Part shown: piece after piece, positions 15,969 to 23,505 of the stretch | Layout of the letters: every line of letters starts with the position of its first letter | How positions within the stretch are numbered: position 1 is the first letter of the stretch | NCBI GenBank assembly: GCA_018651445.1 | Contig: JABIDZ010000111.1 | Coordinates: 1 to 24,694, forward strand | Direction: 5' to 3' | DNA length: 24,694 nt | Origin: Candidatus Iainarchaeum sp. | GTDB taxonomy: Archaea; Iainarchaeota; Iainarchaeia; Iainarchaeales; JAAZKV01 | Notes under the pieces: generated by a model | Database searches by the model: none | What the model saw: the letters and a program-made list of their open reading frames with translations, nothing else | What the model was told of the DNA's origin: nothing | Translations under genes and position numbers: made by a program

Positions 15969-16475
15969 TTAATTTAACAGTTTGTTAAAATCGTTTTTTG
16001 TAATGCTTTTTGTTCCATAATACCATATCACTAGAATGATACCACTCATTACAAACCAAGTTATTGTGTGAACTATTTCTGCATCAAAACCTACTTTAGC
16101 AGACACGAGTACAAGTAACAAGCGAGGGATGTTGATTATTAATAACAAGCAAAAACCGAATAAAAAGAGCAATAGCTTTTGCTTTAATTCAGGTCTTTTT
16201 AGCGCAAAGATGATTGAAGCAAGGATTGCCCCACTCATTAAACCAGTACAATAATTTGTAATGATAAAACGAACACTATCAACAAAAATTATGTTTCCAA
16301 TAAATTCTAACCCAAGCATACTCGCCGTTAACATTGCTAAATAATTTGTTATAAGTGACAAGTCGAGTAGAGAAATGATTGTTGATAATACAAAATAAAT
16401 TATGAAGAATTTTATTAAAAATACAATCGCCGGCTTATTCGAATTAAACTTTTTTTGTATTTTTTTGAATTCCAT
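15969..16475 (-). CDS. Archaeosortase/exosortase-family protein
   Basis: 168 residues with about five membrane segments. The catalytic triad of the exosortase/archaeosortase superfamily is visible in order and membrane context: Cys76 in NYCTGLMSG, Arg118 in NIPRLLLV and His136 in VHTITW. These transpeptidases cut C-terminal sorting tails of surface proteins; in haloarchaea, ArtA substrates become attached to a prenyl lipid. The protein is short for the family and appears to be only the catalytic core. A GGTGA site overlaps the carS stop codon and lies 4 bases before its ATG, so it is coupled to carS. No protein with a matching C-terminal sorting signal is encoded in this window. Confidence 0.82.
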   Translation of the reverse strand: MEFKKIQKKFNSNKPAIVFLIKFFIIYFVLSTIISLLDLSLITNYLAMLTASMLGLEFIGNIIFVDSVRFIITNYCTGLMSGAILASIIFALKRPELKQKLLLFLFGFCLLLIINIPRLLLVLVSAKVGFDAEIVHTITWFVMSGIILVIWYYGTKSITKNDFNKLLN

Positions 16476-16479
16476 TTCT

Positions 16480-16995
16480 TCACCAAGGAACCTTTTTTAG
16501 TCCTAATTTAAAAGCAATAAAATTTGTTATCAAATGAATGAATACTGTTGCAACTAATACTAAAACTACAAACCATAATTCAGGTAAGCGAATAAACAAA
16601 CTTAGAACTAACGCCCCAACAACAAAATCTAGTTGATCAAAGAACAACCATTTTTCTCCTCGTTCTTTACCTAATTGTCTTTTGAAAAAGCTTTCAACAA
16701 CATCTCCAAGCATCGCTCCGAATGCAAGTAAGAATACTAATAAGAAATATGTTGTTCCAAAAAATAATACGAATTCTGGAAAAACAAGACCTATTACAAT
16801 ACCTGCTAGCGAACCACACATTACCCCGGCTAGAAAACCAAGAATTGATTTACCATTACCAAAGATTCTTTTTCCTTTGTACTTTTTAACAAAATCAAGT
16901 GGTTTTTTTCCATGGATTAGAATCGGAGAAGCATTTGCAATGTATATTGGTACAACATATGCAATAATTATTATCAACCAAGCTAATTCTGACAT
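16480..16995 (-). CDS. carS: CDP-archaeol synthase CarS
   Basis: 171-residue membrane enzyme that joins CTP to 2,3-bis-O-geranylgeranylglycerol phosphate, giving CDP-archaeol for archaeal phospholipid head groups. Family signs are IANASPIL near residue 20, GKKPLDF (29-35), RIFGNGKSILGF (about 43-54), GAMLGDVVESFFKRQLG in the middle and a hydrophobic end, with about four to five membrane segments. The length is usual. It lies between a DUF92 gene and the archaeosortase-like gene, all leftward and tightly spaced, so membrane-lipid chemistry and lipid-linked protein sorting share a transcription unit. Its presence shows that this organism can make at least this step of its own ether lipids. Confidence 0.93.
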   Translation of the reverse strand: MSELAWLIIIIAYVVPIYIANASPILIHGKKPLDFVKKYKGKRIFGNGKSILGFLAGVMCGSLAGIVIGLVFPEFVLFFGTTYFLLVFLLAFGAMLGDVVESFFKRQLGKERGEKWLFFDQLDFVVGALVLSLFIRLPELWFVVLVLVATVFIHLITNFIAFKLGLKKVPW

Positions 16996-17021
16996 CCAAT
17001 CACTTATCTATAATAAAACAT

Positions 17022-17714
17022 TTAGATTAATAAAGCTAACAACAAAGCAAATATTGCTCCTGCACTAGAACCAAGAAGATTTACATGCGTGTTATTTAGA
17101 ATCTTTTTTATTTCAAATAACGCCCCGAATAATGAATCAGCATTTGTTCCAACAAGTCCGGCAAGAACAATTATTATAAAAGCAAAAATATTTTGATAAA
17201 CAACAAAGTAGAGTAATGCGATTATTAGTGCTCCGCATAAACCCGCAACTTCTCCAAGACGCGTAACTCCGCCGTCTGTTCCGCGAACCACTTTTTTAAA
17301 CGTTGTAATTAATCTTGGTTTTTTAGAAGAATAATAACCTATTTCGCTTGAAAGCGTATCAGATAAAGCTGCTGAAATTGCTCCAAAAAATCCTATTTGA
17401 AATATAATTGAGTGTTCAGGATAAATTGCTACAAGAGAAAGTATTGCAAGCGCAGGAAGCGAATTTCCTACAACATTCCAAATATTTCTAGTTTCGTGTT
17501 TTTTCTTGGGATAATTACTTGCGATCTCACCGATAACAAAAAATAATACTACTGCTAAAAAACAGAGTGTTGGGTTTGGACCATATGTTATTGCGGCTAA
17601 ACCAACTGCGTTAGCAATTAAGATTCCTTCAAAATTAAGTAGTTTCTTTTTATACGAAAAATACGAGAAGAACAATAAGAAAAGTAATAACAGTATTAAT
17701 TCGATTATACCCAT
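17022..17714 (-). CDS. DUF92 integral membrane protein (possible prenyl-phosphate kinase)
   Basis: About 230 residues with six or seven membrane segments. The segment RGTDGGVTRLGEVAGL (about 145-160), together with LSDTLSSEIG and GTNADSLFGALFE, is diagnostic of DUF92 (TIGR00297). Plant VTE6 of this family is a phytyl-phosphate kinase, so a CTP-dependent kinase acting on geranylgeranyl or polyprenyl phosphate is a reasonable guess, strengthened by CarS next door. The start is uncertain: an ATG at 17714 places the first membrane segment near the N-terminus, while a TTG at 17738 would add eight residues. Neither has a strong ribosome binding site. Confidence 0.85.
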   Translation of the reverse strand: MGIIELILLLLFLLFFSYFSYKKKLLNFEGILIANAVGLAAITYGPNPTLCFLAVVLFFVIGEIASNYPKKKHETRNIWNVVGNSLPALAILSLVAIYPEHSIIFQIGFFGAISAALSDTLSSEIGYYSSKKPRLITTFKKVVRGTDGGVTRLGEVAGLCGALIIALLYFVVYQNIFAFIIIVLAGLVGTNADSLFGALFEIKKILNNTHVNLLGSSAGAIFALLLALLI

Positions 17715-17749
17715 GGAAATCAAAAGATTATTCTTCAAAGTTCATTTTA

Positions 17750-18349
17750 TTACTTTGCTTGTGTAAAAGTAGCTTTTGAAACAACTACTTTTTTAATTAT
17801 ACAAATCTTAGCTGCTTTTTTAGCTAGGTTTCCTGCGAATTTTCCAAGTAACAATTCATCTACAACTGCTTCAAAGTCTTTTCCTTTCAAAGTTTCAATT
17901 TCTTTATCAGTTATTGCACGAATACTTGTTTTTTGTCTTTGAGTTGCTTTTCTTCCGGTTACTACAACAACACTTACTCGAGCATCTCCACCAACAACTC
18001 CTAGTTTGATAAAAGAAGCAACTTTACTATTTCTTCTTCTAATTAATCGTCCAAGAGTGGCTTTTGTAACTTCAAATTTAGAAACCTTCGTACTAATTGT
18101 TTGTCCTTGTACACCGTCATATTTGAAATAAACAGATACGTCTCTACGCATTCTTTGTCCGGTTAATCTATCAAGAGTAACTTTGAATGTTCTTCCTTCT
18201 AAATGATGTGCTTTTTCAGCAGGAGTTTCACACAAAGGTTTTTTGCTAAATGTTTTGCTAGAAACAATTGTATACCAACTTTTCTTTTTCCATTTATCAA
18301 CGGTTTTTCTTCTTCCTTTTGCTCCCTTTGCTCCTTTTTTTTCAGCCAT
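17750..18349 (-). CDS. Small-subunit ribosomal protein eS1 (S3Ae)
   Basis: 199 residues. A lysine-rich start (KGAKGAKGRRK) is followed by DKWKKKSWYTIVSSKTFSKKPLCETPA, the typical opening of archaeal/eukaryotic S3Ae. TFKVTLDRLTGQ and VGGDARVSVVVVTGRK are further family segments, and the length is normal. The ATG at 18349 has a GAGTGAT site 5 bases upstream; an in-frame GTG at 18358 is less likely. It follows uS15 after a 14-base gap in the same operon. Confidence 0.93.
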   Translation of the reverse strand: MAEKKGAKGAKGRRKTVDKWKKKSWYTIVSSKTFSKKPLCETPAEKAHHLEGRTFKVTLDRLTGQRMRRDVSVYFKYDGVQGQTISTKVSKFEVTKATLGRLIRRRNSKVASFIKLGVVGGDARVSVVVVTGRKATQRQKTSIRAITDKEIETLKGKDFEAVVDELLLGKFAGNLAKKAAKICIIKKVVVSKATFTQAK

Positions 18350-18363
18350 AAAAATCACTCAAT

Positions 18364-18759
18364 TTACTTTACTAATAATGCTGCTTTTTCTGCAGAATAT
18401 CTCCAATCCTTTGCTATTTTTCCTTTCTTAGAATAGTATTTTGCTAGTCTACGAATTTTTGAAACAGTTATTTCGTATCCTCGCTTAGCAGAAAAGTCTT
18501 TGTTGTTTTTCTCTAAGTGATCAAATAACATAACACTCTTTCTAATTAAATTTAATAAGTCTTCGGGGATATCCCCTAATAATTTGCTTTCGCCAAGAAC
18601 GTCTTGGATTGTTTTGTTTGTTAAATCACGAAAATTAGGAACATTGTGTTCGTCTCTTAAAATCAAACCTATTTTGCTTGGAGTGTGACCTGCGTTTGCT
18701 AAAGACACTACTTGTTCTTCTGCGTCTTTTGCACTCAATCCAGTTTCTTTTTTTACCAT
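18364..18759 (-). CDS. Small-subunit ribosomal protein uS15, short N-terminus
   Basis: 131 residues. It shows LANAGHTPSKIGLILRDEHNVP, the archaeal/eukaryotic-type N-terminal part, then the conserved core DHLEKNNKDFSAKRGYEITVSKIRRLAKYY. Archaeal uS15 is usually about 150 residues and begins with a basic tail (MARMH-RRRG-S) that is absent here; upstream codons in all three frames meet stops and do not restore it. An ATG at 18759 has a GTGA site 5 bases upstream; a GTG at 18768 would add three residues. It is the first gene of the leftward unit uS15-eS1-DUF92-CarS-archaeosortase. Confidence 0.92.
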   Translation of the reverse strand: MVKKETGLSAKDAEEQVVSLANAGHTPSKIGLILRDEHNVPNFRDLTNKTIQDVLGESKLLGDIPEDLLNLIRKSVMLFDHLEKNNKDFSAKRGYEITVSKIRRLAKYYSKKGKIAKDWRYSAEKAALLVK

Positions 18760-18820
18760 TTCAATCACTTTAACCTTTCCTTCCTCTTTGGGCTAGGAAA
18801 AGAACAATAAAATTTTGATC

Positions 18821-18857
18821 TTTTATAACATATTACTGAAAAAGAAGATTTATAAAG
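18821..18857 (-). promoter_or_regulatory. Two TATA-like boxes before uS15
   Basis: Minus-strand TTTATAAAT (centre about 18852) and GTTATAAAA (centre about 18825) lie in the gap before the ribosomal operon. Starts about 26 bases downstream would give leaders of about 65 and 40 bases. The first matches the archaeal TATA consensus best. Confidence 0.45.
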
Positions 18858-18883
18858 CTAATTCCTACTGCTCTAATCGGCCA

Positions 18884-19384
18884 TTAGCAATTATCCTGGA
18901 TTTCTACGTTTATATTTTCTGCACTCATAAGCATGTACTCATTTAGTTCTGCTTGATTTGGGTTCAGATATGCTCTCTCGGAAGAAGAAGTTAAATTATA
19001 GGCGGCTGTTGCTAGGTCTGAATATTTTGCCGTTAGAACTACAAAAGATTTTGCTTGGTTAACGGTCTTTGTATCACACGAACTAAAATTTAATGTTGTG
19101 AACTCATTAATTGCTAAATTATAATAATAGAATGCTTGTACTGCATTAAGTTCTGCATCAACTACACTTGCCACACTCAAACTACTTCTTGTTCTAAGAT
19201 ACGATAACTCACTAATATAATCACCTAGCATGCCGGTTGTTGTTGGAAATGCAACTGGAGCGTACTTTGCTTTTACGCTTTGGAATTCTTGTAAGGTTGC
19301 TTGATTGGGTACTAATGAAACACATCCCGACGCTACGGCAAGTATTACTAGCACGAGTAAAATAGGAATAATTATTTTCTTCAT
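18884..19384 (-). CDS. Predicted lipoprotein, function unknown
   Basis: 166 residues. A lysine-led hydrophobic signal peptide ends in the lipobox VASGC (Cys21). The mature part is mostly helical, with no recognised family; cysteines near residue 103 and at the C-terminal end (DNC) could pair. It lies after dnaJ on the same strand, but a TATA-like box about 30 bases before its ATG suggests its own nearly leaderless mRNA. It has the same signal-peptide style as the lipoproteins at 3659 and 3927 but no obvious sequence similarity. Confidence 0.7.
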   Translation of the reverse strand: MKKIIIPILLVLVILAVASGCVSLVPNQATLQEFQSVKAKYAPVAFPTTTGMLGDYISELSYLRTRSSLSVASVVDAELNAVQAFYYYNLAINEFTTLNFSSCDTKTVNQAKSFVVLTAKYSDLATAAYNLTSSSERAYLNPNQAELNEYMLMSAENINVEIQDNC

Positions 19385-19410
19385 TTTATCTTAAATACTA
19401 GCGTTTTTTG

Positions 19411-19419
19411 TTTTTAAAA
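19411..19419 (-). promoter_or_regulatory. TATA-like box for the lipoprotein gene at 19384
   Basis: Minus-strand TTTTAAAAA centred about 30 bases upstream of the ATG, implying a leader of only a few bases. Confidence 0.35.
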
Positions 19420-19443
19420 TCTTTTGCTTTTGTTATTTTTGAG

Positions 19444-20568
19444 CTAGAACTTGCCCAAAACTTTTTCAAAAAAGCTTTTTCTTTTTTTAGCGAGTTGCTC
19501 TTCTTTTTCTAGTTTTGCAAGTAACTCTCTTTGTTTCTTTGAAACTTTTTTTGGCGTTTCAACAATTACTTTAATGTATTCATCTCCGTGACTAGAAGAA
19601 TTCACGTGCTTTATTCCTTTTCCTTTCAAACGAAAAATTGTTCCTGTTTGTGTTCCTGCGGGAATCTTTAGATCAGCTTTGCCTTTAAGTGTTGGAACTT
19701 CAACTGTTGCTCCAAGCGCACTCTCAGTAAATGAAATAGGTATTTCTGCGTAAACATCCACTTCGTCTCTTTTGAAGATATCGTGTTTGTCAACAAAGAT
19801 TACTACATATAAGTCTCCTGCCCCGTCACGTCCTTCATGTCCTTTTCCACTTAACCGCAAATGATTCGCAGTGTTAATTCCTTCAGGAATTTTTACTTTG
19901 AGTTTTGTTTTCTTTGTAATTAAACCATTTCCGTTACATTTAGTACATTTTTTTTCAGCGATTTTTCCTTCTCCTCGACAGTCATGACAAGTTGCTTGTG
20001 ATTGGAATACTCCAAACGGAGTTCTTTGTTGTCTAATCACGCGTCCGTTTCCGCCACAAGTTTTACATGTTTTTACTTTTCCGTTTTCTGCACCTGTACC
20101 TTTACAAGGAGAACATTTTGTTATTCGATCAAAAGAAACTTCTTTTTCTGTTCCAAAAGCAGCTTCTTTAAATAAGAGTGTTAAATTAACTTTCACATTT
20201 TGACCATAATCTTGTCTTGCTTTTTGTTTTCGTCTACCAAACAAGTCTCCTAAATCAATATTCATTCCACTAAATTGATTAAAAATATCTTCGAAGTCAA
20301 AGTCCATTCTTTGGCCTTGTCCAAAACCAGAGAAACCAGAGTGTCCTTGAAAGTTTTTGTAAGAGTCCCCGTAATTATCATAGTTTTGTTTTTTTTCTGT
20401 GTCTGAAAGAACTTGGTATGCTTCAACTACTTCTTTAAACTTTTTTTCTGCTTCAGGGTGAGTTGAAACATCAGGGTGATATTTTTTTGCGAGTTTTTTA
20501 TAGGCTTTTTTTACTTCGTCTATCGACGCGCCTTTTGTTAGGTCTAATGTTTTATAATAATCACTCAT
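19444..20568 (-). CDS. dnaJ: Chaperone DnaJ (Hsp40)
   Basis: 374-residue class A J-protein, the co-chaperone that delivers clients to DnaK and stimulates its ATPase. The J domain occupies 1-70 with HPD at 31-33, followed by a Gly/Phe-rich linker (about 72-100). A zinc domain has four CxxCxGxG-type repeats (CSPCKGTG, CKTCGGNG, CHDCRGEG, CTKCNGNG). The two C-terminal substrate domains follow (IPEGINTANHLRL, then IPAGTQTGTIFRLKGKG). Length and order are as in bacterial DnaJ. It is last in the grpE-dnaK-small basic protein-dnaJ set, 45 bases after the small gene. A GGCGAG site lies 6 bases before the ATG. Confidence 0.97.
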   Translation of the reverse strand: MSDYYKTLDLTKGASIDEVKKAYKKLAKKYHPDVSTHPEAEKKFKEVVEAYQVLSDTEKKQNYDNYGDSYKNFQGHSGFSGFGQGQRMDFDFEDIFNQFSGMNIDLGDLFGRRKQKARQDYGQNVKVNLTLLFKEAAFGTEKEVSFDRITKCSPCKGTGAENGKVKTCKTCGGNGRVIRQQRTPFGVFQSQATCHDCRGEGKIAEKKCTKCNGNGLITKKTKLKVKIPEGINTANHLRLSGKGHEGRDGAGDLYVVIFVDKHDIFKRDEVDVYAEIPISFTESALGATVEVPTLKGKADLKIPAGTQTGTIFRLKGKGIKHVNSSSHGDEYIKVIVETPKKVSKKQRELLAKLEKEEQLAKKRKSFFEKVLGKF

Positions 20569-20613
20569 ATTTACTCGCCTAAAAATTAAAAGAATTATGC
20601 AAGAGATAAGATA

Positions 20614-20859
20614 TTACTTTTTCTTACCAAAACGCTTTTTTCTTGCTTTTTTATATCTTACGTGTTTCGTTGCTGCGTTTACACCCGTACGCACTTGTTC
20701 GTCCACATCAACAACACGTGCACGCACGCCCGCCATTGCATTATGGTGTTCACCATGCGCTTGTTGACTTTGTTGTCTAAGTCGTACAACTCTTAAGCGT
20801 TGATTTCTCTTCTGAATTTCTTGAAACTTATTTATTATTCGTTTACCAACTTCACGCAT
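20614..20859 (-). CDS. Small basic protein between dnaK and dnaJ, unknown
   Basis: 81 residues, strongly basic, with an RNQRLRVVRLRQQ helix in the first half and a KKARKKRFGKKK tail. It has no cysteine, membrane segment or recognised family. A good GGAG site lies 9 bases before the ATG at 20859, and the gene fits neatly between dnaK and dnaJ on the same strand, so it is probably real and transcribed with them. The charge pattern would suit nucleic-acid or ribosome binding, but that is a guess. A 27-base hairpin lies between dnaK and this gene. Confidence 0.6.
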   Translation of the reverse strand: MREVGKRIINKFQEIQKRNQRLRVVRLRQQSQQAHGEHHNAMAGVRARVVDVDEQVRTGVNAATKHVRYKKARKKRFGKKK

Positions 20860-20892
20860 AAATACATACTCCTTTCAATATTAATAAATTTA

Positions 20893-20919
20893 ACTAGCAA
20901 CCCATAACGGGCTGCTAGT
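20893..20919 (-). terminator. Hairpin after dnaK (partial terminator or processing site)
   Basis: Seven-bp arms ACTAGCA (20893-20899) and TGCTAGT (20913-20919) enclose an inner CCC/GGG stem (901-903 with 909-911 of this region) separated by one mismatch, with a 5-base loop. It sits between the dnaK stop and the small basic gene. On the minus strand an AT-rich, not T-only, tract follows, so partial termination or mRNA protection is as likely as full termination. Confidence 0.5.
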
Positions 20920-20962
20920 GGCATCTAATTTTTGCTGAGGGTGTGTTTTCCTTTGCAAAGTA

Positions 20963-22846
20963 TCATTTTTGTTCTTGTTTATCGTCTTTTTCTTCGAATT
21001 CGGCGTCAACAACTTTTTCATCTCCTTCTTTTTTATCTTCTGCACCGGTTTCTGCTCCAGGCGCACCTTGTGCTTGAGATTGTTGTTGGCCTTGGGCTTT
21101 TTGATATACTTGTGAACCAATTTCTTGTAGTGTTTTGTTTAAATCATCCATTTTTTGTTTTGTTGATTCTAACACTTTTGGTTCTTTTTCAATTTCTTCT
21201 TTTAATGCATTTAGCTTTTCTGTAATTTGTTTTTTCTTGTCTTCATCTAGTTTGTCTTTTAGTTCTTCTAGCATTTTTTCGGTACTATACACTGTTGCAT
21301 CTGCATTATTGAATGTTTCAATACTCTCTTTTGTTTTTTTGTCTTCGTCTGCGTGTGCTTCAGCTTCTTTTTTCATTCTCTCGATTTCTTTTTCATCTAG
21401 TTTTTCGCTTGCAACGATCTTTATTGATTGTTCTTTTCCTGTTCCCTTATCAGTTGCAGTTACATGAACAATTCCGTTTGCATCGATATCAAATGTTACT
21501 TCGATTTGTGGCATTCCTCTTTGTGCAGGCAAAATACCTGTTAATTGGAATCGTCCTAATGACTTGTTGTCATTTGCCATTGGTCTTTCTCCTTGTAACA
21601 CGTGAATATCAACTGTTGTTTGATTATCTGCTGCAGTTGAGAACACTTGTGACTTTTTTGTTGGAATAGTAGTGTTTCTTTCAATTAGTTTTGTTGAAAC
21701 ACTTCCAAGTGTTTCTATTCCTAAACTCAATGGAGTAACATCTAAGAGTAAAACATCTTTTACTTCTCCGCTTAGTACTCCGCCTTGGATTGCTGCACCC
21801 ATTGCAACACATTCCATTGGATCTACTCCGCGTTCAGGTTCTATCCCTGTTACTTTTTTAACAAATTCTGCAACTACAGGCATTCTTGTTGGACCTCCAA
21901 CTAGAATTACTTTTGATAGATCAGTAGCAGTTAGTTTTGAATCTGCTAGAGCTTGTGTAATTGGTTTTTCACATCGCTTAACAAGTGGTTCAATTAATTG
22001 TTCTAGTTTTGCTCTATTTAATTTCATTGTTAAGTGCTTTGGGCCTTCTGGTGTTGCGGTTACATAAGGCATGTTGATATCTGTTTCTGTTGTTGTTGAA
22101 AGTTCTATCTTTGCTTTTTCTGCTGCCTCGTTAACTCTTTGCATTGCCATTGGATCTTTGCTTAAATCAGTCCCGTCTTTTTCTTTGAAGTCTTGTACAA
22201 TGTAATTTACTATTACTTCGTCCATATCGGTTCCGCCTAACTCGGTGTCTCCGCTTGTACTTTTTACTTCAAATACTCCGTCGCTCATTTCCATTAGAGT
22301 AACATCTAGTGTTCCTCCTCCAAGATCAAATACAAGAATTTTTTCATCTTGTTTGTCTTTGTCTACACCATATGCAAGTGCGGCGGCAGTTGGTTCGTTA
22401 ACGATTCGAACTACTTCAAGACCCGCGATGCTTCCTGCGTCTTTTGTTGCTTGTCTTTGGTTATCATCAAAGTACGCTGGCACAGTGATAACTGCTTTTT
22501 CTACTTTATCTCCTAAAAAACTTTCTGCGTCTTTTTTGATTTTTTGTAAAATAAATGCCGAGATTTGTTGCGGAGTGTATTCTTTGTCATTTGCTTTGAA
22601 CTTGTGTGCTTTTCCCATTTGTCTCTTTGCTTTTGTAATCGTATTTTCTGGGTTACTAACCGCTTGTCTTCGAGCTGGTTCGCCCACAAGCATTTGTCCT
22701 TCTTTTGTGAAAGCTACTACGCTTGGAAATGCTTTTCCATAAACCGTGTTTCCTTCTGCGGACGGGATTATTTTTGGTTTTCCTCCTTCTAAAACAGACG
22801 CTGCTGAATTACTTGTTCCTAAATCGATTCCTATTATTTTACTCAT
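20963..22846 (-). CDS. dnaK: Chaperone DnaK (Hsp70)
   Basis: 627-residue ATP-dependent chaperone. The ATPase domain starts IIGIDLGTSNS and contains VITVPAYFDDNQRQAT, IVNEPTAAALAYG, FDLGGGTLDVTLM and VGGPTRMP. The linker DVLLLDVTPLSLGIE is near residue 360, followed by the substrate domain, a helical lid and a Q/G/A-rich tail ending near VVDAEFEEKDD, the bacterial DnaK tail signature. The stretch between TKAKRQMGK and YTPQQISA is short, lacking the insertion of Gram-negative DnaK, as in other archaeal DnaK. The gene was presumably acquired from bacteria in an ancestor. A GGAGTGA site precedes the ATG, and grpE ends 17 bases upstream. Confidence 0.98.
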   Translation of the reverse strand: MSKIIGIDLGTSNSAASVLEGGKPKIIPSAEGNTVYGKAFPSVVAFTKEGQMLVGEPARRQAVSNPENTITKAKRQMGKAHKFKANDKEYTPQQISAFILQKIKKDAESFLGDKVEKAVITVPAYFDDNQRQATKDAGSIAGLEVVRIVNEPTAAALAYGVDKDKQDEKILVFDLGGGTLDVTLMEMSDGVFEVKSTSGDTELGGTDMDEVIVNYIVQDFKEKDGTDLSKDPMAMQRVNEAAEKAKIELSTTTETDINMPYVTATPEGPKHLTMKLNRAKLEQLIEPLVKRCEKPITQALADSKLTATDLSKVILVGGPTRMPVVAEFVKKVTGIEPERGVDPMECVAMGAAIQGGVLSGEVKDVLLLDVTPLSLGIETLGSVSTKLIERNTTIPTKKSQVFSTAADNQTTVDIHVLQGERPMANDNKSLGRFQLTGILPAQRGMPQIEVTFDIDANGIVHVTATDKGTGKEQSIKIVASEKLDEKEIERMKKEAEAHADEDKKTKESIETFNNADATVYSTEKMLEELKDKLDEDKKKQITEKLNALKEEIEKEPKVLESTKQKMDDLNKTLQEIGSQVYQKAQGQQQSQAQGAPGAETGAEDKKEGDEKVVDAEFEEKDDKQEQK

Positions 22847-22863
22847 TTTACATCACTCCATAA

Positions 22864-23391
22864 TTATAATTTATTTACTTTAACTTTTGCAAATCGCAAA
22901 ACTTTGTCGTTGATAAAATATCCTTTTTGTAATACTTCTAAGACTTCTCCGTCTTCTTTCTTTTCTTCTTTTCCTTGCATCATGCATTCCATTTCGTTAT
23001 GGTCGAATTGATCGCTGGCTTTTTTAGTCATTTTTTCAACCCCGTTGTTGTGGAGGAATTTTACTAGAACTTCTTTTACTTGTGTGAGACCCTTATTGTC
23101 TTTTTCGTGTTTGATTCCTTCGTTTAGCGCATCAAGAATCGAAATCATTTCACCTAATAGGTTAGAACGAATTCTTGTTTCTCTTGCAATAAAGTCATTT
23201 TCTACTCTTTTTTGGTAGTTTTCAAATTCTGCTTGAACTCTCTTCAAATCATTTGTAAGTTCTTCGATTTTTACTTCTTTTTGTTGTAAAAGCTCTGCTT
23301 TTACTGCACTCCCAAACGTTTTGTTTGCACGGTCATCACAAGTAACTTTTCCTTCTTTTTTGCATTTACAACTAGATTCTTTTTTGTGCAT
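22864..23391 (-). CDS. grpE: Nucleotide exchange factor GrpE with a cysteine-containing N-terminus
   Basis: 175 residues. GrpE releases ADP from DnaK. A long coiled coil (about 35-75, including QAEFENYQKRVENDF) is followed by the four-helix part and the beta domain ending VLEVLQKGYFINDKVLRFAKVKV, a standard GrpE signature. Unusually, the first 18 residues carry Cys8, Cys10 and Cys18 (SCKCKKEGKVTC) in place of the common acidic tail. It is the first gene of the chaperone operon and has no clear ribosome binding site, so a leaderless or very short leader is possible. It is divergent from the winged-helix gene at 23506, with a palindrome between them. Confidence 0.95.
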   Translation of the reverse strand: MHKKESSCKCKKEGKVTCDDRANKTFGSAVKAELLQQKEVKIEELTNDLKRVQAEFENYQKRVENDFIARETRIRSNLLGEMISILDALNEGIKHEKDNKGLTQVKEVLVKFLHNNGVEKMTKKASDQFDHNEMECMMQGKEEKKEDGEVLEVLQKGYFINDKVLRFAKVKVNKL

Positions 23392-23412
23392 ATCATTAAA
23401 GGAACATAAAGG

Positions 23413-23448
23413 GTTTTAATTCTACCTCTAGTTTGTCTATAGTATACT
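23413..23448 (-). promoter_or_regulatory. grpE promoter region with two TATA candidates
   Basis: On the minus strand AGTATACTATAG (centre about 23443) would give a leader of about 25 bases, while AATTAAAAC (centre about 23417) would place transcription on the ATG. The sequence does not decide between them. The palindrome at 23452-23474 lies just upstream of the first candidate, and a single half-site-like TTTGTCTA (23432-23439) partly overlaps it. Confidence 0.4.
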
Positions 23449-23451
23449 GTA

Positions 23452-23474
23452 CTTGTCTAGATAGTTTAGACAAG
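23452..23474. promoter_or_regulatory. Perfect 8-7-8 palindrome, candidate heat-shock operator
   Basis: The arms CTTGTCTA (23452-23459) and TAGACAAG (23467-23474) are exact reverse complements with a 7-base spacer. The right arm ends two bases before the TATA box of the winged-helix gene, so it covers the TFB recognition element position; on the other side it lies just upstream of a grpE TATA candidate. A further TTTGTCTA at 23432-23439 matches the left half-site at 7 of 8 bases. The sequence differs from the bacterial CIRCE element of HrcA. Confidence 0.75.
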
Positions 23475-23476
23475 GC

Positions 23477-23484
23477 TTATAAAT
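23477..23484 (+). promoter_or_regulatory. TATA box of the winged-helix regulator gene
   Basis: TTATAAAT centred about 26 bases before the ATG at 23506, a textbook archaeal spacing for transcription starting on the start codon. Confidence 0.6.
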
Positions 23485-23505
23485 TGTTTGAATTATAGTA
23501 TTTTT

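Noticed and set aside
20890..21120. Lysine/asparagine-rich open frame at the end of dnaK
   Set aside because: It overlaps the dnaK tail in another frame, has no ribosome binding site, and its composition follows from the Q/K-rich DnaK tail.
23452..23474. Palindrome as a CIRCE element for HrcA
   Set aside because: CIRCE has TTAGCACTC arms with a 9-base spacer; the arms and spacer here differ, and no HrcA is encoded in the window.
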